NCBI RefSeq assembly: GCF_000152945.2 | Contig: NC_020830.1 | Span: forward strand, 1,116,001-1,180,000 | DNA length: 64,000 nucleotides | Origin: Polaribacter sp. MED152 | GTDB taxonomy: Bacteria; Bacteroidota; Bacteroidia; Flavobacteriales; Flavobacteriaceae | Reading direction: 5' to 3' | Shown here: positions 38,201-46,472 of the stretch, piece by piece | Layout: each line of letters starts with the position of its first letter | How positions within the stretch are numbered: position 1 is the stretch's first letter | Notes under the pieces: generated by a model | Databases searched by the model: none | What the model saw: the letters and a program-made list of their open reading frames with translations, nothing else | What the model was told of the DNA's origin: nothing | Translations under genes and position numbers: made by a program

Positions 38201-38479
38201 AAAATTACCTTTATTTAAGTATAGTTGATTATCAACCAAGTTACCTGTAAAAAAAACATCTTCTAAACCGTCATTATTAATATCTCCTAAAGCAACTCCA
38301 CCTCCATTGTAAAAATTCTTATAAGTATATGGATTTAAAGCTTCTGTAACCTTTAAATCATTAAAAAAAGTAATGCCAGAATTGGTTTGCTCTAAAAAGA
38401 GCGATTTATCATTTTTAACATCTTTACAAGAGGCAAAAATTATTAGAAGTATTAGATAAATTCTATAATTAATAGTCAT
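35216..38479 (-). CDS. Large VCBS/FG-GAP lipoprotein with ASPIC/UnbV domain (CRTAC1-like), copy A
   Basis: A 1,087-aa lipoprotein (LLIIFASCKDVK), first gene of the five-gene operon. The first propeller (about 30-500) opens with NGGGVALGDINNDGLEDVFF and contains the blade DYDKDGDLDCYLLNNSIRSVG. The ASPIC/UnbV region lies near 520-595 (FAIGAKAEIF ... RGFQSSVTTNLVFGLG). The second propeller spans about 640-1085 and contains EDIFVGERFRVEAYGVPVNG. Paired Asp/Asn loops indicate many bound Ca ions. It follows the SusD gene after a 191-base gap containing a terminator, so the operon probably has its own promoter; a near-consensus TATCTTTC lies at 38506-38513 on the (-) strand. Confidence 0.88.
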   Translation of the reverse strand: MTINYRIYLILLIIFASCKDVKNDKSLFLEQTNSGITFFNDLKVTEALNPYTYKNFYNGGGVALGDINNDGLEDVFFTGNLVDNQLYLNKGNFKFENITDIAKVNSKDSWCSGVSFVDINNDGFLDIYVCKAGPPREQNRHNELYINNGDLTFTEQSAKYGLDITGLAVQANFFDYDKDGDLDCYLLNNSIRSVGNYDLIKNQRNIPSANGNKLLRNDDGFFTDVTKESNIYSSAIGFGLGITVSDYNNDSWPDIFISNDFFERDYLYINQKNGKFKEELTNQMESISMGSMGADAADLNNDSFIDIMVTEMLPKNLERQRTKTIFESWNKYDAAVKNGYHQQFSRNALHQNLGSGRFLEISRFSNVAASEWSWSSLLFDADNDGFKDVFISNGIYKDLLDRDYLNYMEDGERIKEMIKDGSNVIQNLIELMPSQALPNSMYQNLGDFNFEDKTNDWGLNKPSFSNGSAYADLDNDGDLDLVVNNVNMPAFIYQNQTDSSKYKSITLKLEGGLTNKFAIGAKAEIFYDDKYSVLENYPSRGFQSSVTTNLVFGLGDTDIIDSLVITWPDTSISKYKKLKTNQQYSFQQPEKETKDVDSKISLKEEYFVKTDSIFSFKHRENKFVDFNREQLLPEMFSNEGPNIASADVNKDGKLDYYIGGAKGQLGQLFLSQNSENFQIIRAPFIVNKSSEDTDAVFFDSDNDGDLDLYVTSGGKAYSKFDYLLHDRLYINDGKGNFIKAKKALPFNQPISSSTVSVYDFDNDGDEDIFVGERFRVEAYGVPVNGYLLENKGDNNFVISEQNALNNLGLITDSEWKDINKDGRKDLIISGEWMPISVFLNINGQLINKTKEYNLDGYSGFWKTLKTIDIDKDGDLDIIAGNKGDNTFLKNKLRIYVSDFDNNGKVEQIICYAKNGKYYPVLDRDELISQIVSLKPKLRYYKDYANASMSSIFNKEQLNQAIVRDIMLTKSALFLNENNTFTMYELPSKIQYSNIEAIETVDANNDGVLDIIFGGNQYLVKPQFGRQDASYGWLMLGDVYGKKFGEITSLNVKGQIRDFHKTKINNKNYILTTINNENLVFLKINDSK

Positions 38480-38505
38480 TAAATGATAAAAATAAATTGA
38501 TATAT

Positions 38506-38513
38506 GAAAGATA
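38506..38513 (-). promoter_or_regulatory. Weak -7-like box before the VCBS operon
   Basis: On the (-) strand TATCTTTC matches seven of eight positions of the Bacteroidota TAnnTTTG -7 element, 27 bases upstream of the copy A start. No TTG is seen at the usual -33 distance, so support is weak. Confidence 0.3.
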
Positions 38514-38614
38514 TAAAAATCGATTATTTGATTGAAATATAAAAATATGACGAGGGTAAATTTTAGATAATTTCAGCTTTTTGTTACCAAAAATTTAGAA
38601 TTATAAAAAAGTAA

Positions 38615-38644
38615 AACGGGTTGCTAATAATTAAGCAACCCGTT
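38615..38644 (-). terminator. Intrinsic terminator after susD
   Basis: A perfect 11-bp G+C-containing stem (AACGGGTTGCT / AGCAACCCGTT) with an 8-base loop, 26 bases past the SusD stop. On the (-) strand it is followed by TTACTTTTTT, a good U-rich tract. It ends the SusC-SusD transcript before the VCBS operon. Confidence 0.88.
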
Positions 38645-38670
38645 CTTGATATTAAACAAAGTTTAGTAAA

Positions 38671-40278
38671 TTAATATCCAGGATTTTGAGTTAAAGTTCC
38701 TCCACTTGCATCAATCTGCTCTTGTGGAATTGGGAACAATGTTTTGTGAGCATCGCTATTGGTTTTCTCCCACCAAGAATCTCCCCATTTTCCAAAACGG
38801 ATTAAATCTTGACGACGAGTAACCTCCATAAACATCTCTCTACCTCTTTCTGCTAAAAATTCATCAGCAGTTAAAGAACCTAAAGGAGTTGTTAAACCAG
38901 CTCTATTTCTTATTGTATTTACATCTGGTAAAGCCATGTTCCAGTCTCCTGCAGCTCTTGCTAAACCTTCTGCTCTAATTAAATATAAATCACCTAAACG
39001 AATAATTGGGTAATCGTTATCCATGTTATCTTGTCCTCCTTGTCTGAAGCTAAACTTACCTAAACGTGCACCACCTTCTCTAGAAGCATTTGGCTCTAAT
39101 TCATTTATTTCTGCAGTATATGTCAACTCTAAATCAGAAGATTCTGCATAATCTACAATTACTGAACCTTGGTAATCTAATTGAGTACCAATAATAAAGT
39201 TTGCTTTCTTACGAACATCAGAATCATCATAAGAATTATAAAATTCTTCTAAAGCTGAATACCCATTCCAAGGCTGAGATGATAAGTTGTAAGTAAACTG
39301 ATTTGCATAGTGCAAAGTCATACGTGCAAAGTTCATATTTGGACCTGAAACATTGTCATAAGGAATAGACCAAACCATTTCTGGATTGCTTTCGTTGTTT
39401 GGAGCAAATATTGTTGCATAACCACTTAACATATCTGGGTCTGATGCTACTGCAGGTCTTTTACCAGGGTTTTCTACTTGATAACCACTATCTACTAACA
39501 TATAACCACCATTGTCAATTACATAACCTGCAGCCATTGCAGCTTCTGAATATCTTGGAGTACCTGTGTAAACTTCTGCATTTAAGTATAATTTAGCTAA
39601 TAAACCTAAAGCCGCAAATTGGTTAATTCTATAAACCTCTTGATTTGTAGTTAACGGACTTGCTGATAAATCCATACTAGAAGTAATTGAAGGCACACCT
39701 AAAGCAGCTAACAATTCTGTTTCTACGAAATTGAAAACTTGTGCTCTAGTTGATTGAGGAGCATCTACACCTGGAGTTGTAACAATTTTTACGTTACCCC
39801 ACATATCTAATAATCTGTAGTAGAAAAATGCTCTTAATGCTCTAACTTGAGCAGTTTGATTAGCATCTAAACTACCTGCTAATAGGTTATTACACTCACC
39901 AATTGCACTATACTGCTGACCCCATGCACCGTTAATTGGTCCATTAGTAGAAGTATACGTATGTCTGTGCATGTCTATCCAAATTCCACCATCAAACCAG
40001 TCACCACCTTTTTGTGTAATAGCCATTTCATCTGAAGATACAGATTGTACTGACCAATATCCACCATGGTTTGCAGATCCTGATTCTCTCAATTGAGCGA
40101 AAGCTGAATTTATTGCGTCTGAAGGTCCTGCACCTCCACCATCAAAACTACCAAAAGATGGTTCTGAGCCGTTAAATGATTCTGTTTGTTCACCAACGAG
40201 TACCTCATCTAAATCTGTACAAGCGTTGAATGATATCAGAACACAAGAAACTGTAAATAATAAAAGTATTTTTTTCAT
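38671..40278 (-). CDS. SusD/RagB-family glycan-binding outer-membrane lipoprotein
   Basis: A 535-aa lipoprotein (LLLFTVSCVLISFNAC, lipid Cys near residue 20) that should sit on the cell surface as the lid of the SusC channel and bind oligosaccharide. The helical SusD fold is marked by ALRAFFYYRLLDMWGNVKIV near 145-165 (TPR region), YPIIRLGDLYLIRAEGLARA near 425-445, the RGREMFMEVTRRQDLIRFGKW segment near 480-500 and the usual C-terminal FPIPQEQIDASGGTLTQNPGY. The gap to SusC is 12 bases, the standard order susC-susD. Its ligand cannot be read directly; the surrounding enzymes suggest a glucose-containing glycoside. Confidence 0.95.
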   Translation of the reverse strand: MKKILLLFTVSCVLISFNACTDLDEVLVGEQTESFNGSEPSFGSFDGGGAGPSDAINSAFAQLRESGSANHGGYWSVQSVSSDEMAITQKGGDWFDGGIWIDMHRHTYTSTNGPINGAWGQQYSAIGECNNLLAGSLDANQTAQVRALRAFFYYRLLDMWGNVKIVTTPGVDAPQSTRAQVFNFVETELLAALGVPSITSSMDLSASPLTTNQEVYRINQFAALGLLAKLYLNAEVYTGTPRYSEAAMAAGYVIDNGGYMLVDSGYQVENPGKRPAVASDPDMLSGYATIFAPNNESNPEMVWSIPYDNVSGPNMNFARMTLHYANQFTYNLSSQPWNGYSALEEFYNSYDDSDVRKKANFIIGTQLDYQGSVIVDYAESSDLELTYTAEINELEPNASREGGARLGKFSFRQGGQDNMDNDYPIIRLGDLYLIRAEGLARAAGDWNMALPDVNTIRNRAGLTTPLGSLTADEFLAERGREMFMEVTRRQDLIRFGKWGDSWWEKTNSDAHKTLFPIPQEQIDASGGTLTQNPGY

Positions 40279-40290
40279 TTTTATGTGTTG

Positions 40291-43275
40291 TTAAAAATTA
40301 ATGTTAATTCCTAATGTAACTGTTCTAGAAGCAAAGTAATTATATCTTCTATCAATACCAGGAGTTAATGGATCTGCACCAGCAGTTAAGAAACCTCCAT
40401 TGTCAACTGAACCTCTATCCGTAAATGCAGGTTCTGGATCTGCACCTGAATAGTTAGTGATCGTAAATAAATTTTGTCCTGTTAAAGATACTCTAATATC
40501 TTTAAAATATTTGCTATCTTCAGAGATATCGAATGAATATCCTAAAGAAATGTTATCTAATTTAAGGAAATCTGCTTTCTCAACATATAAAGAACTAAAC
40601 TTCGCATTTGTGATGTTTGGATCTGCATATTCTGTGTTGATAAAGTTATAAGAACCTTGAGAACCAACTCTTGGCTCATAAAACACCCTAAAGTTGTTTA
40701 CTAAACTGTGACCAAATGCTCCTCTAAAGAATGCGTTTAAATCCCAATTTTTATATCTAACAGTGTGTGTCCATCCTAATTCGAAATCTGGAATACCTTT
40801 ACCTAATTTCGTTAAATCTCCGTCAATAACTCCATCTCCATCAGAATCAACTGCATTACCAAATTCTTGGTTTACATCGATACTACCATCTCCATTTACA
40901 TCAACAAAGTTCTGGCTACCATTAGTCACAGTACCATCCCATAAAGCTCCATAAATTTGACCAATTTCTTGACCTTCTGCAACTAAGATTACATTAGTAT
41001 CATTTTGTCCTGGTGCTCCTAAATTACCTCTTAAACCAGGAAGGTTATAAGAATCTAAAGTAGTTTTGTAGCTAGATAAGATTATTCCTGAATTATAAGT
41101 TAAATCGTTGTTTTTAATGATATCATAGTTTACTGCTAATTCAAAACCATTAGTAGATAAATCTCCTCCATTTTCAACTCTTCTTCCTGAAGGATATACA
41201 GCAATATCTACTGCTCTTTCTAAAATAAAGTCAGATACTTTTCTTGTATATAAATCTAAAGTAGCATTTAATCTACCAGACGTAAATTCAAAACCTAAGT
41301 TAGTTTCTGCTTTTTCTTCCCATTTTAAATCTGGGTTAGCATCTGTTAATCTTTGGTTACTTAATAAATCTGAAGTTGGCTCAAATTTAGAGTAAGCTAA
41401 ACCATAATCAGATGGTAAAGATCCTGTAACCCCATAACCTAAACGTACTTTGAATAAATCTACGTTGTCTAACTGTAAATATTTATTAAGATCTGCACCA
41501 ATACCTAATGCTGGGAATAAACCCCATTTGTTGTTTTCTCCTAACTTACTAGATCCTTCTCTTCTTATAGAAGCATTAAAATAAATAGCGTCATCAAAAG
41601 TTACATTTAGTCTTGTAAAGAATGCTATAATCTTCTGATCTGGAGATTTGTTACTATTAACTTCAATAAAACCACCATTTAATTGATCTTGAGACCATTC
41701 TAAAGCGTTGATATACGCTAAATCATCATTTGGAAAATCTCCTGCAGCTAAGAAATAGTTAAAGAAATTTTCTTGTTGCCAAGAGTAACCAGCAGTAAGT
41801 TTAAAGTCTAATTTGTCTGTTGGCTTAAAATTATAGTCTCCATAAACTTCAAATAATTTAAAGTCTCTGTCTTCTGTATATAATCTTGCTAAACCTTTAC
41901 GAAATGGGTTATCTGCACCACCTCTAAACAAAGAAGTAGTTTTATAGTACTCACCATTTGTTAAGTTTGTTGATTGTTGAGAGTATAATGCATTTAAGCT
42001 AATATCATCTGTAACAGTATATTTGAAGTTTGCAGAATAAGTAAACTCACTTCTCTCTCCATAATTCTGATTTTGATCTTGAATTGATACTGGATTAAAA
42101 CTATCAAATAAACCTAAAGTTTCGAAGTAACCTCCATAAGGATCTCCATTATAAGGATAAGGTGAATCTGCACCTAAAACTGGAGCAGTTGGATTATACA
42201 ATACTGCATATCTTAAAGCTTCATTAAATCCGAAATCAGATTCTCTTTGCGTATAAGATGCATTAAAATCAACTTTTAATTTATCATTTAATAATTTTGT
42301 ACTTGCTTGAAATCTAGTGTTAAATTGATCGAAGCCAGAATTCTTTAAAATACCTTCTGCATTTCTAAAGTTAGCCGAAACTCTAAAACTAGTATCATCA
42401 TAACCACCAGTAATAGCAACATTATTTACTGTAGTTACAGCATTTCTTGTTACTAAGTCTAACCAGTCTGTTCTACTTCCTAAATCTGTACCACCTGCAG
42501 CAACAAATTCATCACCAGTCATATTCTGAACTTGATTTTGAATTGATGACATTGCAACAGATCCATTATAAGAAACTTGTGTTTCACCTGCTCTACCTCT
42601 TTTAGTAGTTACAATAATTACACCACTTGAACCACGAGAACCGTAGATTGCAGCAGCAGAACCATCTTTTAACACTGTCATACTAGCAATATCACTTGGA
42701 TCGATATTGTTTAAAGAAGCACCAATAACACCATCAATAACAATTAATGGTTGTGAGTTAGAACCTACAGTAGAAATACCTCTTAATCGAATAACTGCGT
42801 CTGTGTTTGGGTCTCCACCTTTATTATAGATACTTAAACCAGATACCTTACCTTGAAGTAATTCTGAAGCACTGTTTACAGTACCCTTGTTAAAAGACTC
42901 TTCATCTACCTTAGTAACCGAAGATGTAATTTCTTTTTTGGTAGTACTACCATAACCAACAACGATAATTTCGTCTAATTGGTTACTTTCTTCTACCATT
43001 GTTAAATTAATTGTTGAAGATGTACCAACTGTTCTCTCTTCAGTTTTGAATCCTAAAGATCTAAAAACTAACACATCTCCTTGATTTGCTTTAATAGAAT
43101 ATTTTCCATCAAAGTCTGTCTGAGTACCTGTGCTAGTGCCTTTTATATTTACACTTACACCAGGTAAACCACCTGTGGCATCAGAAACAACACCAGTAAT
43201 AGTTTGACCATACATAATACCACCAACCAAAAAGAGGAATGGTAGAATTAATTTTTTAAGTAACTTGTTTTTCAT
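40291..43275 (-). CDS. SusC/RagA-family TonB-dependent oligosaccharide transporter
   Basis: A 994-aa outer-membrane receptor. Order of parts: signal peptide (about 1-23, ending MYGQ), a CarboxypepD-regulatory-like domain (TITGVVSDATGGLPGVSVNI, about 24-105) typical of SusC proteins, the plug with EIIVVGYGSTTKKEITSSVTKV and VLKDGSAAAIYGSRGSSGVIIVTT (about 200-225), and a 22-strand barrel ending in aromatic NYFASRTVTLGININF. A Ca-loop-like stretch (DVNGDGSIDVNQEF and DSDGDGVIDG) occurs late in the barrel, as is common in marine homologues. It pairs with SusD downstream. A palindromic candidate operator lies about 140-150 bases upstream. Confidence 0.96.
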   Translation of the reverse strand: MKNKLLKKLILPFLFLVGGIMYGQTITGVVSDATGGLPGVSVNIKGTSTGTQTDFDGKYSIKANQGDVLVFRSLGFKTEERTVGTSSTINLTMVEESNQLDEIIVVGYGSTTKKEITSSVTKVDEESFNKGTVNSASELLQGKVSGLSIYNKGGDPNTDAVIRLRGISTVGSNSQPLIVIDGVIGASLNNIDPSDIASMTVLKDGSAAAIYGSRGSSGVIIVTTKRGRAGETQVSYNGSVAMSSIQNQVQNMTGDEFVAAGGTDLGSRTDWLDLVTRNAVTTVNNVAITGGYDDTSFRVSANFRNAEGILKNSGFDQFNTRFQASTKLLNDKLKVDFNASYTQRESDFGFNEALRYAVLYNPTAPVLGADSPYPYNGDPYGGYFETLGLFDSFNPVSIQDQNQNYGERSEFTYSANFKYTVTDDISLNALYSQQSTNLTNGEYYKTTSLFRGGADNPFRKGLARLYTEDRDFKLFEVYGDYNFKPTDKLDFKLTAGYSWQQENFFNYFLAAGDFPNDDLAYINALEWSQDQLNGGFIEVNSNKSPDQKIIAFFTRLNVTFDDAIYFNASIRREGSSKLGENNKWGLFPALGIGADLNKYLQLDNVDLFKVRLGYGVTGSLPSDYGLAYSKFEPTSDLLSNQRLTDANPDLKWEEKAETNLGFEFTSGRLNATLDLYTRKVSDFILERAVDIAVYPSGRRVENGGDLSTNGFELAVNYDIIKNNDLTYNSGIILSSYKTTLDSYNLPGLRGNLGAPGQNDTNVILVAEGQEIGQIYGALWDGTVTNGSQNFVDVNGDGSIDVNQEFGNAVDSDGDGVIDGDLTKLGKGIPDFELGWTHTVRYKNWDLNAFFRGAFGHSLVNNFRVFYEPRVGSQGSYNFINTEYADPNITNAKFSSLYVEKADFLKLDNISLGYSFDISEDSKYFKDIRVSLTGQNLFTITNYSGADPEPAFTDRGSVDNGGFLTAGADPLTPGIDRRYNYFASRTVTLGININF

Positions 43276-43411
43276 TTAAAGATTGGGTTTTAGTTAATTT
43301 TTTTCAAAAACTACATATTATGCTATTGATGAAAACTGATTAAATTTAATGTAATATTAACAAATTTTTATGATTACGTTATGAAATTAATAAAATTTTA
43401 CCGAAAAAATT

Positions 43412-43428
43412 ATCTAAAACGTTTTCGG
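43412..43428 (-). promoter_or_regulatory. LacI-type operator candidate upstream of susC
   Basis: On the (-) strand the site reads CCGAAAACGTTTTAGAT and contains the perfect 10-bp palindrome AAAACGTTTT (43416-43425), the CG-centred core typical of LacI/GalR operators. It matches 16 of 17 bases of the element at 26667-26683. A further CCGAAAA copy at 43401 forms an inverted repeat with TTTTCGG at 43422. It lies about 140-150 bases upstream of susC. Confidence 0.65.
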
Positions 43429-43439
43429 CAATGTGGTTT

Positions 43440-44222
43440 TTAGAGTCTTCTTACCCATATATTTCTATAGCTAACACCACTATTATCTTGATGATCCTGC
43501 AATTTTATAGGTTGCTCACCATGAGCATTATACTTAGGCCAGCCAATATATTCTGTTGTACCCTCTAATGTAAAATTATCTTGAACTAGAACTCCATTAT
43601 GCAAAACTGTAATTGTTGCTTTTTGCTCAATTTGACCATTTTTATCGAAAATGGGTTGATGATAAATAATATCATAGGTATTCCAGTTTCCTGTTTTTGA
43701 TGAAGCTTTAACTAACGGAATTGATTGCTTATAAATGGAACCAACTTGACCATTTACATAGGTTTCGTTATCATTATTATCTAGTATTTGAACTTCGTAT
43801 CTATTTTGAAGAAAAACGCCACTATTGCTCCTATTTTGCCCATCTGCTCTAACCTCTTCAGAAGATTTCCATTCTAAATGCAATTGTACAGAACCAAAGT
43901 TTTGTTTTGTTTGAATATCACCCGCTTTATTTTTAACGGTCATACTTTTATCTTCATTCAAAATCCATTGTACCTCTGTAGAATCTTTAGAGGAAATCCA
44001 TTCGTTGAAATCTGAACCGTCAAAAAGAATTATAGCATCTGAAGGTATTCCAGTTTCAGAATCTACACTTACAGTTGGTGGTTTAGGTTCCCAAATTTCT
44101 GTTTCTTCTGGCTTGGTTGGTTCTTCTACTTGTTGCTCTAATATTGCTGGTTCTTTTTCTGTACTTTGCTTACAACTAAGCACAAAAAACCCTATTGAAA
44201 AAAGTAATATGATTTTTTTCAT
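43440..44222 (-). CDS. DUF1080 (3-keto-disaccharide hydrolase-like) lipoprotein, copy 1
   Basis: A 260-aa lipoprotein (IILLFSIGFFVLSCKQS) with a Pro/Glu-rich linker (about 20-50), then a concanavalin-like DUF1080 domain. Landmarks are ILFDGSDFNEWISSKD near 65-80, SVQLHLEWKSSEEV near 106-119, NSGVFLQNRYEVQILDN near 131-147 and the final DNSGVSYRNIWVRRL. Characterised relatives act on 3-keto-glycosides, cleaving the glycosidic bond by elimination or hydrolysis. It is the last gene of the (-) run 48715-43440 with isomerase- and Gfo/Idh/MocA-type partners, supporting a 3-keto sugar route in the envelope. Confidence 0.88.
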   Translation of the reverse strand: MKKIILLFSIGFFVLSCKQSTEKEPAILEQQVEEPTKPEETEIWEPKPPTVSVDSETGIPSDAIILFDGSDFNEWISSKDSTEVQWILNEDKSMTVKNKAGDIQTKQNFGSVQLHLEWKSSEEVRADGQNRSNSGVFLQNRYEVQILDNNDNETYVNGQVGSIYKQSIPLVKASSKTGNWNTYDIIYHQPIFDKNGQIEQKATITVLHNGVLVQDNFTLEGTTEYIGWPKYNAHGEQPIKLQDHQDNSGVSYRNIWVRRL

Positions 44223-44247
44223 TCTATTTTATTTATAAATTTTGTTT

Positions 44248-45306
44248 TTAAATTCCTAAAATTCTATTCAAGTGATTTTGATCAATTTCATCTTTACTAC
44301 CAGCAAAATCATCAAATCTTTTGGTAGTAACTTCTATAATATGATCTTTTATAAACTGTACACCTTCTCTTGCTCCTTGTTCTGGACTTTTAATGATACA
44401 TTCCCATTCCAACACAGCCCATAAATCACATCCATACTCAGTAAGCTTAGAGAAAACTTTCTTAAAATCGACCTGACCATCTCCTGGAGACCTATATCTA
44501 CCTGCTCTATCCTTCCAATCATTATAACCACCAAACATTCCTTTTTTGCCTGAAGGATTAAACTCTGAGTCTTTAACATGAAAGGCCTTAATAAATTCAT
44601 GGTAATGATCTATATACCTTATGTAATCTAACTGTTGTAACACAAAGTGAGAAGGATCATATAAAATATTTACAGCTGAATGATTATTTGTAGCTGCTAA
44701 AAATCGCTCAAAAGTATCACCATCATGAATATCTTCTACAGGATGTACTTCATAGCAAACATTTACATCATTGTCTTTAAAAGTATCCAAAATAGGTAGC
44801 CATCTGTTAGCTAATTCTTTAAAACCTGTTTCTACTAAACCTTTAGGTTGTTGTGGCCAAGGATGCATTACTGGCCATAATAAAGATCCTGAAAAAGTTG
44901 CATGGTTATTTAGACCTAATCTTCTGCTCACAATACCTGCTTTTTTCAATTGATCAATTGCCCACAAAGTTCTTTCTTTAGGTTTGCCTTGCAATTCTTT
45001 AGGTGCAAAGACATCAAACATTAAATCATGTGCTGGATGCACTGCCACTAATTGGCCTTGAATATGGGTTGATAATTCTGTAATTTCTAAACCAAAAGAA
45101 TTTATTTTCCCTTTAAATTCATCACAGTAAGTCTGACTTTCTGCTGCTACATCTAAATCTATAATAGACTTGTCTAATGTAGGTATCTGTATACCTTTAT
45201 AACCTAAGTTGGCAGCCCATTTGCACAAGCCCTCTAAAGAATTAAATGGTTCGTTATCTCCCATAAACTGCGCTAAGAAAACTGCAGGTCCTTTAATTGT
45301 AGTCAT
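44248..45306 (-). CDS. Xylose-isomerase-like TIM-barrel sugar isomerase/epimerase (cytoplasmic)
   Basis: A 352-aa protein of the AP-endonuclease-2/xylose-isomerase-like superfamily without signal peptide. Probable metal ligands lie in NVCYEVHPVED (Glu, near 177-187), ILYDPSHF (Asp and His, near 210-217), AFHVKDSEF (His, near 236-244) and VLEWECI (Glu, near 290-296). Family members isomerise, epimerise or dehydrate sugars and inositols, including 3-keto sugars. The neighbours (Gfo/Idh/MocA dehydrogenase 20 bases upstream, DUF1080 25 bases downstream) fit a role on an oxidised sugar. The exact reaction is not predictable. Confidence 0.87.
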   Translation of the reverse strand: MTTIKGPAVFLAQFMGDNEPFNSLEGLCKWAANLGYKGIQIPTLDKSIIDLDVAAESQTYCDEFKGKINSFGLEITELSTHIQGQLVAVHPAHDLMFDVFAPKELQGKPKERTLWAIDQLKKAGIVSRRLGLNNHATFSGSLLWPVMHPWPQQPKGLVETGFKELANRWLPILDTFKDNDVNVCYEVHPVEDIHDGDTFERFLAATNNHSAVNILYDPSHFVLQQLDYIRYIDHYHEFIKAFHVKDSEFNPSGKKGMFGGYNDWKDRAGRYRSPGDGQVDFKKVFSKLTEYGCDLWAVLEWECIIKSPEQGAREGVQFIKDHIIEVTTKRFDDFAGSKDEIDQNHLNRILGI

Positions 45307-45326
45307 ATTTCTAAATAGCTTACTTA

Positions 45327-46466
45327 TTAATAATTATGGATATCTACCCAAACATTTCCTTTTTTATGAGATTCTACGGCTTTTTCAATAAAGCTCATGC
45401 CTCTTACACCATCTATAATTGTTGGGAACTCAGCTGAATCATAAGACTCTTTTAAAATTGCTTTAGCCACACCCTTATAAATATTACCCATAGAATCAAA
45501 TATTCCTTCAGGATGACCTGGAGGCAATTTTGTACCATCTAAAGACAAATCTGAATTGTAATCATGGCCAGGCTTTAGTACCTGCAAAGGTTTACCATCT
45601 TGCATTAAATACAAGTAATTTGGGTTTTCTTGCTCCCATTTTAAACCTGCCTTCTTTCCGTAAACCTTAACCACAAAACTATTTTCTTCTCCTGTTGCAA
45701 TTTGGCTAGCGCAGATTACTCCTTTTACATTATTTGAACATCTTAATAAAACTGTTCCATCAATATCCATTTGATTGTCTGAATATAGGTAATTTAAATC
45801 GGCTAAAATGGATTCTATTTTTAATCCTGACACATATTCTAACATGTCAAAAGCATGCGTTCCAATATCTCCTATACAACAACTAATACCTGATTTCTCT
45901 GGATTTAACCTCCAAGTTGAAGACCTTTGCTCCTTATCATGAATAATTGGATTGATCCAACCTTGATAATATTGTGCATCTACTTTTTGTATTTCTCCTA
46001 GCTCTCCATTTTTGATCATCTGTTTCATTTGACGAATCATAGGATAACCTGTATACGTATAGGTTACTGCAAAAACAGTTTGTGCTTTTTTTAATGTTTG
46101 ATATAATATTTCAGCTTCTGCAAAAGTGGTAGTCATTGGTTTTTCACAGATAACATTAAAACCATTTTCCAAAAGACTTTTAGCCATTGGGAAATGCAAA
46201 AAATTAGGAGTTAATATCGAAATTACCTGCATTCTTTCAGCCTCTGGCAAAGCCAACTCTTGCTCAATTAGCGTATCTAAATCTTTATATACTCTATTTG
46301 ATGATAAATCTAATTGCTCAGCAAACTTTAAGTTTTCTTGATAATCTGCATTAAAAACACCGCCAATTAACTCAAACTTATCAAACATTGATGATGCTAC
46401 TCTGTGCAAAACACCAATTAATGAGTCTGAACCTCCTCCTAGGATACCTAATTTAATTTTACCCAT
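45327..46466 (-). CDS. Gfo/Idh/MocA-family NAD(P)-dependent sugar oxidoreductase
   Basis: A 379-aa oxidoreductase. The N-terminal Rossmann domain starts KIKLGILGGGSDSLIG (about 3-18, G-x-G-G-x). The canonical ICEKPMTTT motif near 96-104 holds the catalytic Lys. The C-terminal alpha/beta domain includes CIGDIGTHAFDMLEYVSG near 190-207, with the second catalytic Asp/His pair. There is no signal peptide, so it is cytoplasmic. In glycoside 3-keto pathways such enzymes interconvert the 3-hydroxyl and 3-keto forms. It sits six bases after the NHS-type transporter gene and just before the TIM-barrel isomerase. Confidence 0.92.
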   Translation of the reverse strand: MGKIKLGILGGGSDSLIGVLHRVASSMFDKFELIGGVFNADYQENLKFAEQLDLSSNRVYKDLDTLIEQELALPEAERMQVISILTPNFLHFPMAKSLLENGFNVICEKPMTTTFAEAEILYQTLKKAQTVFAVTYTYTGYPMIRQMKQMIKNGELGEIQKVDAQYYQGWINPIIHDKEQRSSTWRLNPEKSGISCCIGDIGTHAFDMLEYVSGLKIESILADLNYLYSDNQMDIDGTVLLRCSNNVKGVICASQIATGEENSFVVKVYGKKAGLKWEQENPNYLYLMQDGKPLQVLKPGHDYNSDLSLDGTKLPPGHPEGIFDSMGNIYKGVAKAILKESYDSAEFPTIIDGVRGMSFIEKAVESHKKGNVWVDIHNY

Positions 46467-46472
46467 TATTTA

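Noticed and set aside
28153..38479. Tandem DNA repeats from the many DxNxDG units
   Set aside because: The repetition is at the protein level (FG-GAP loops) with divergent codons; no direct DNA repeat array is present.
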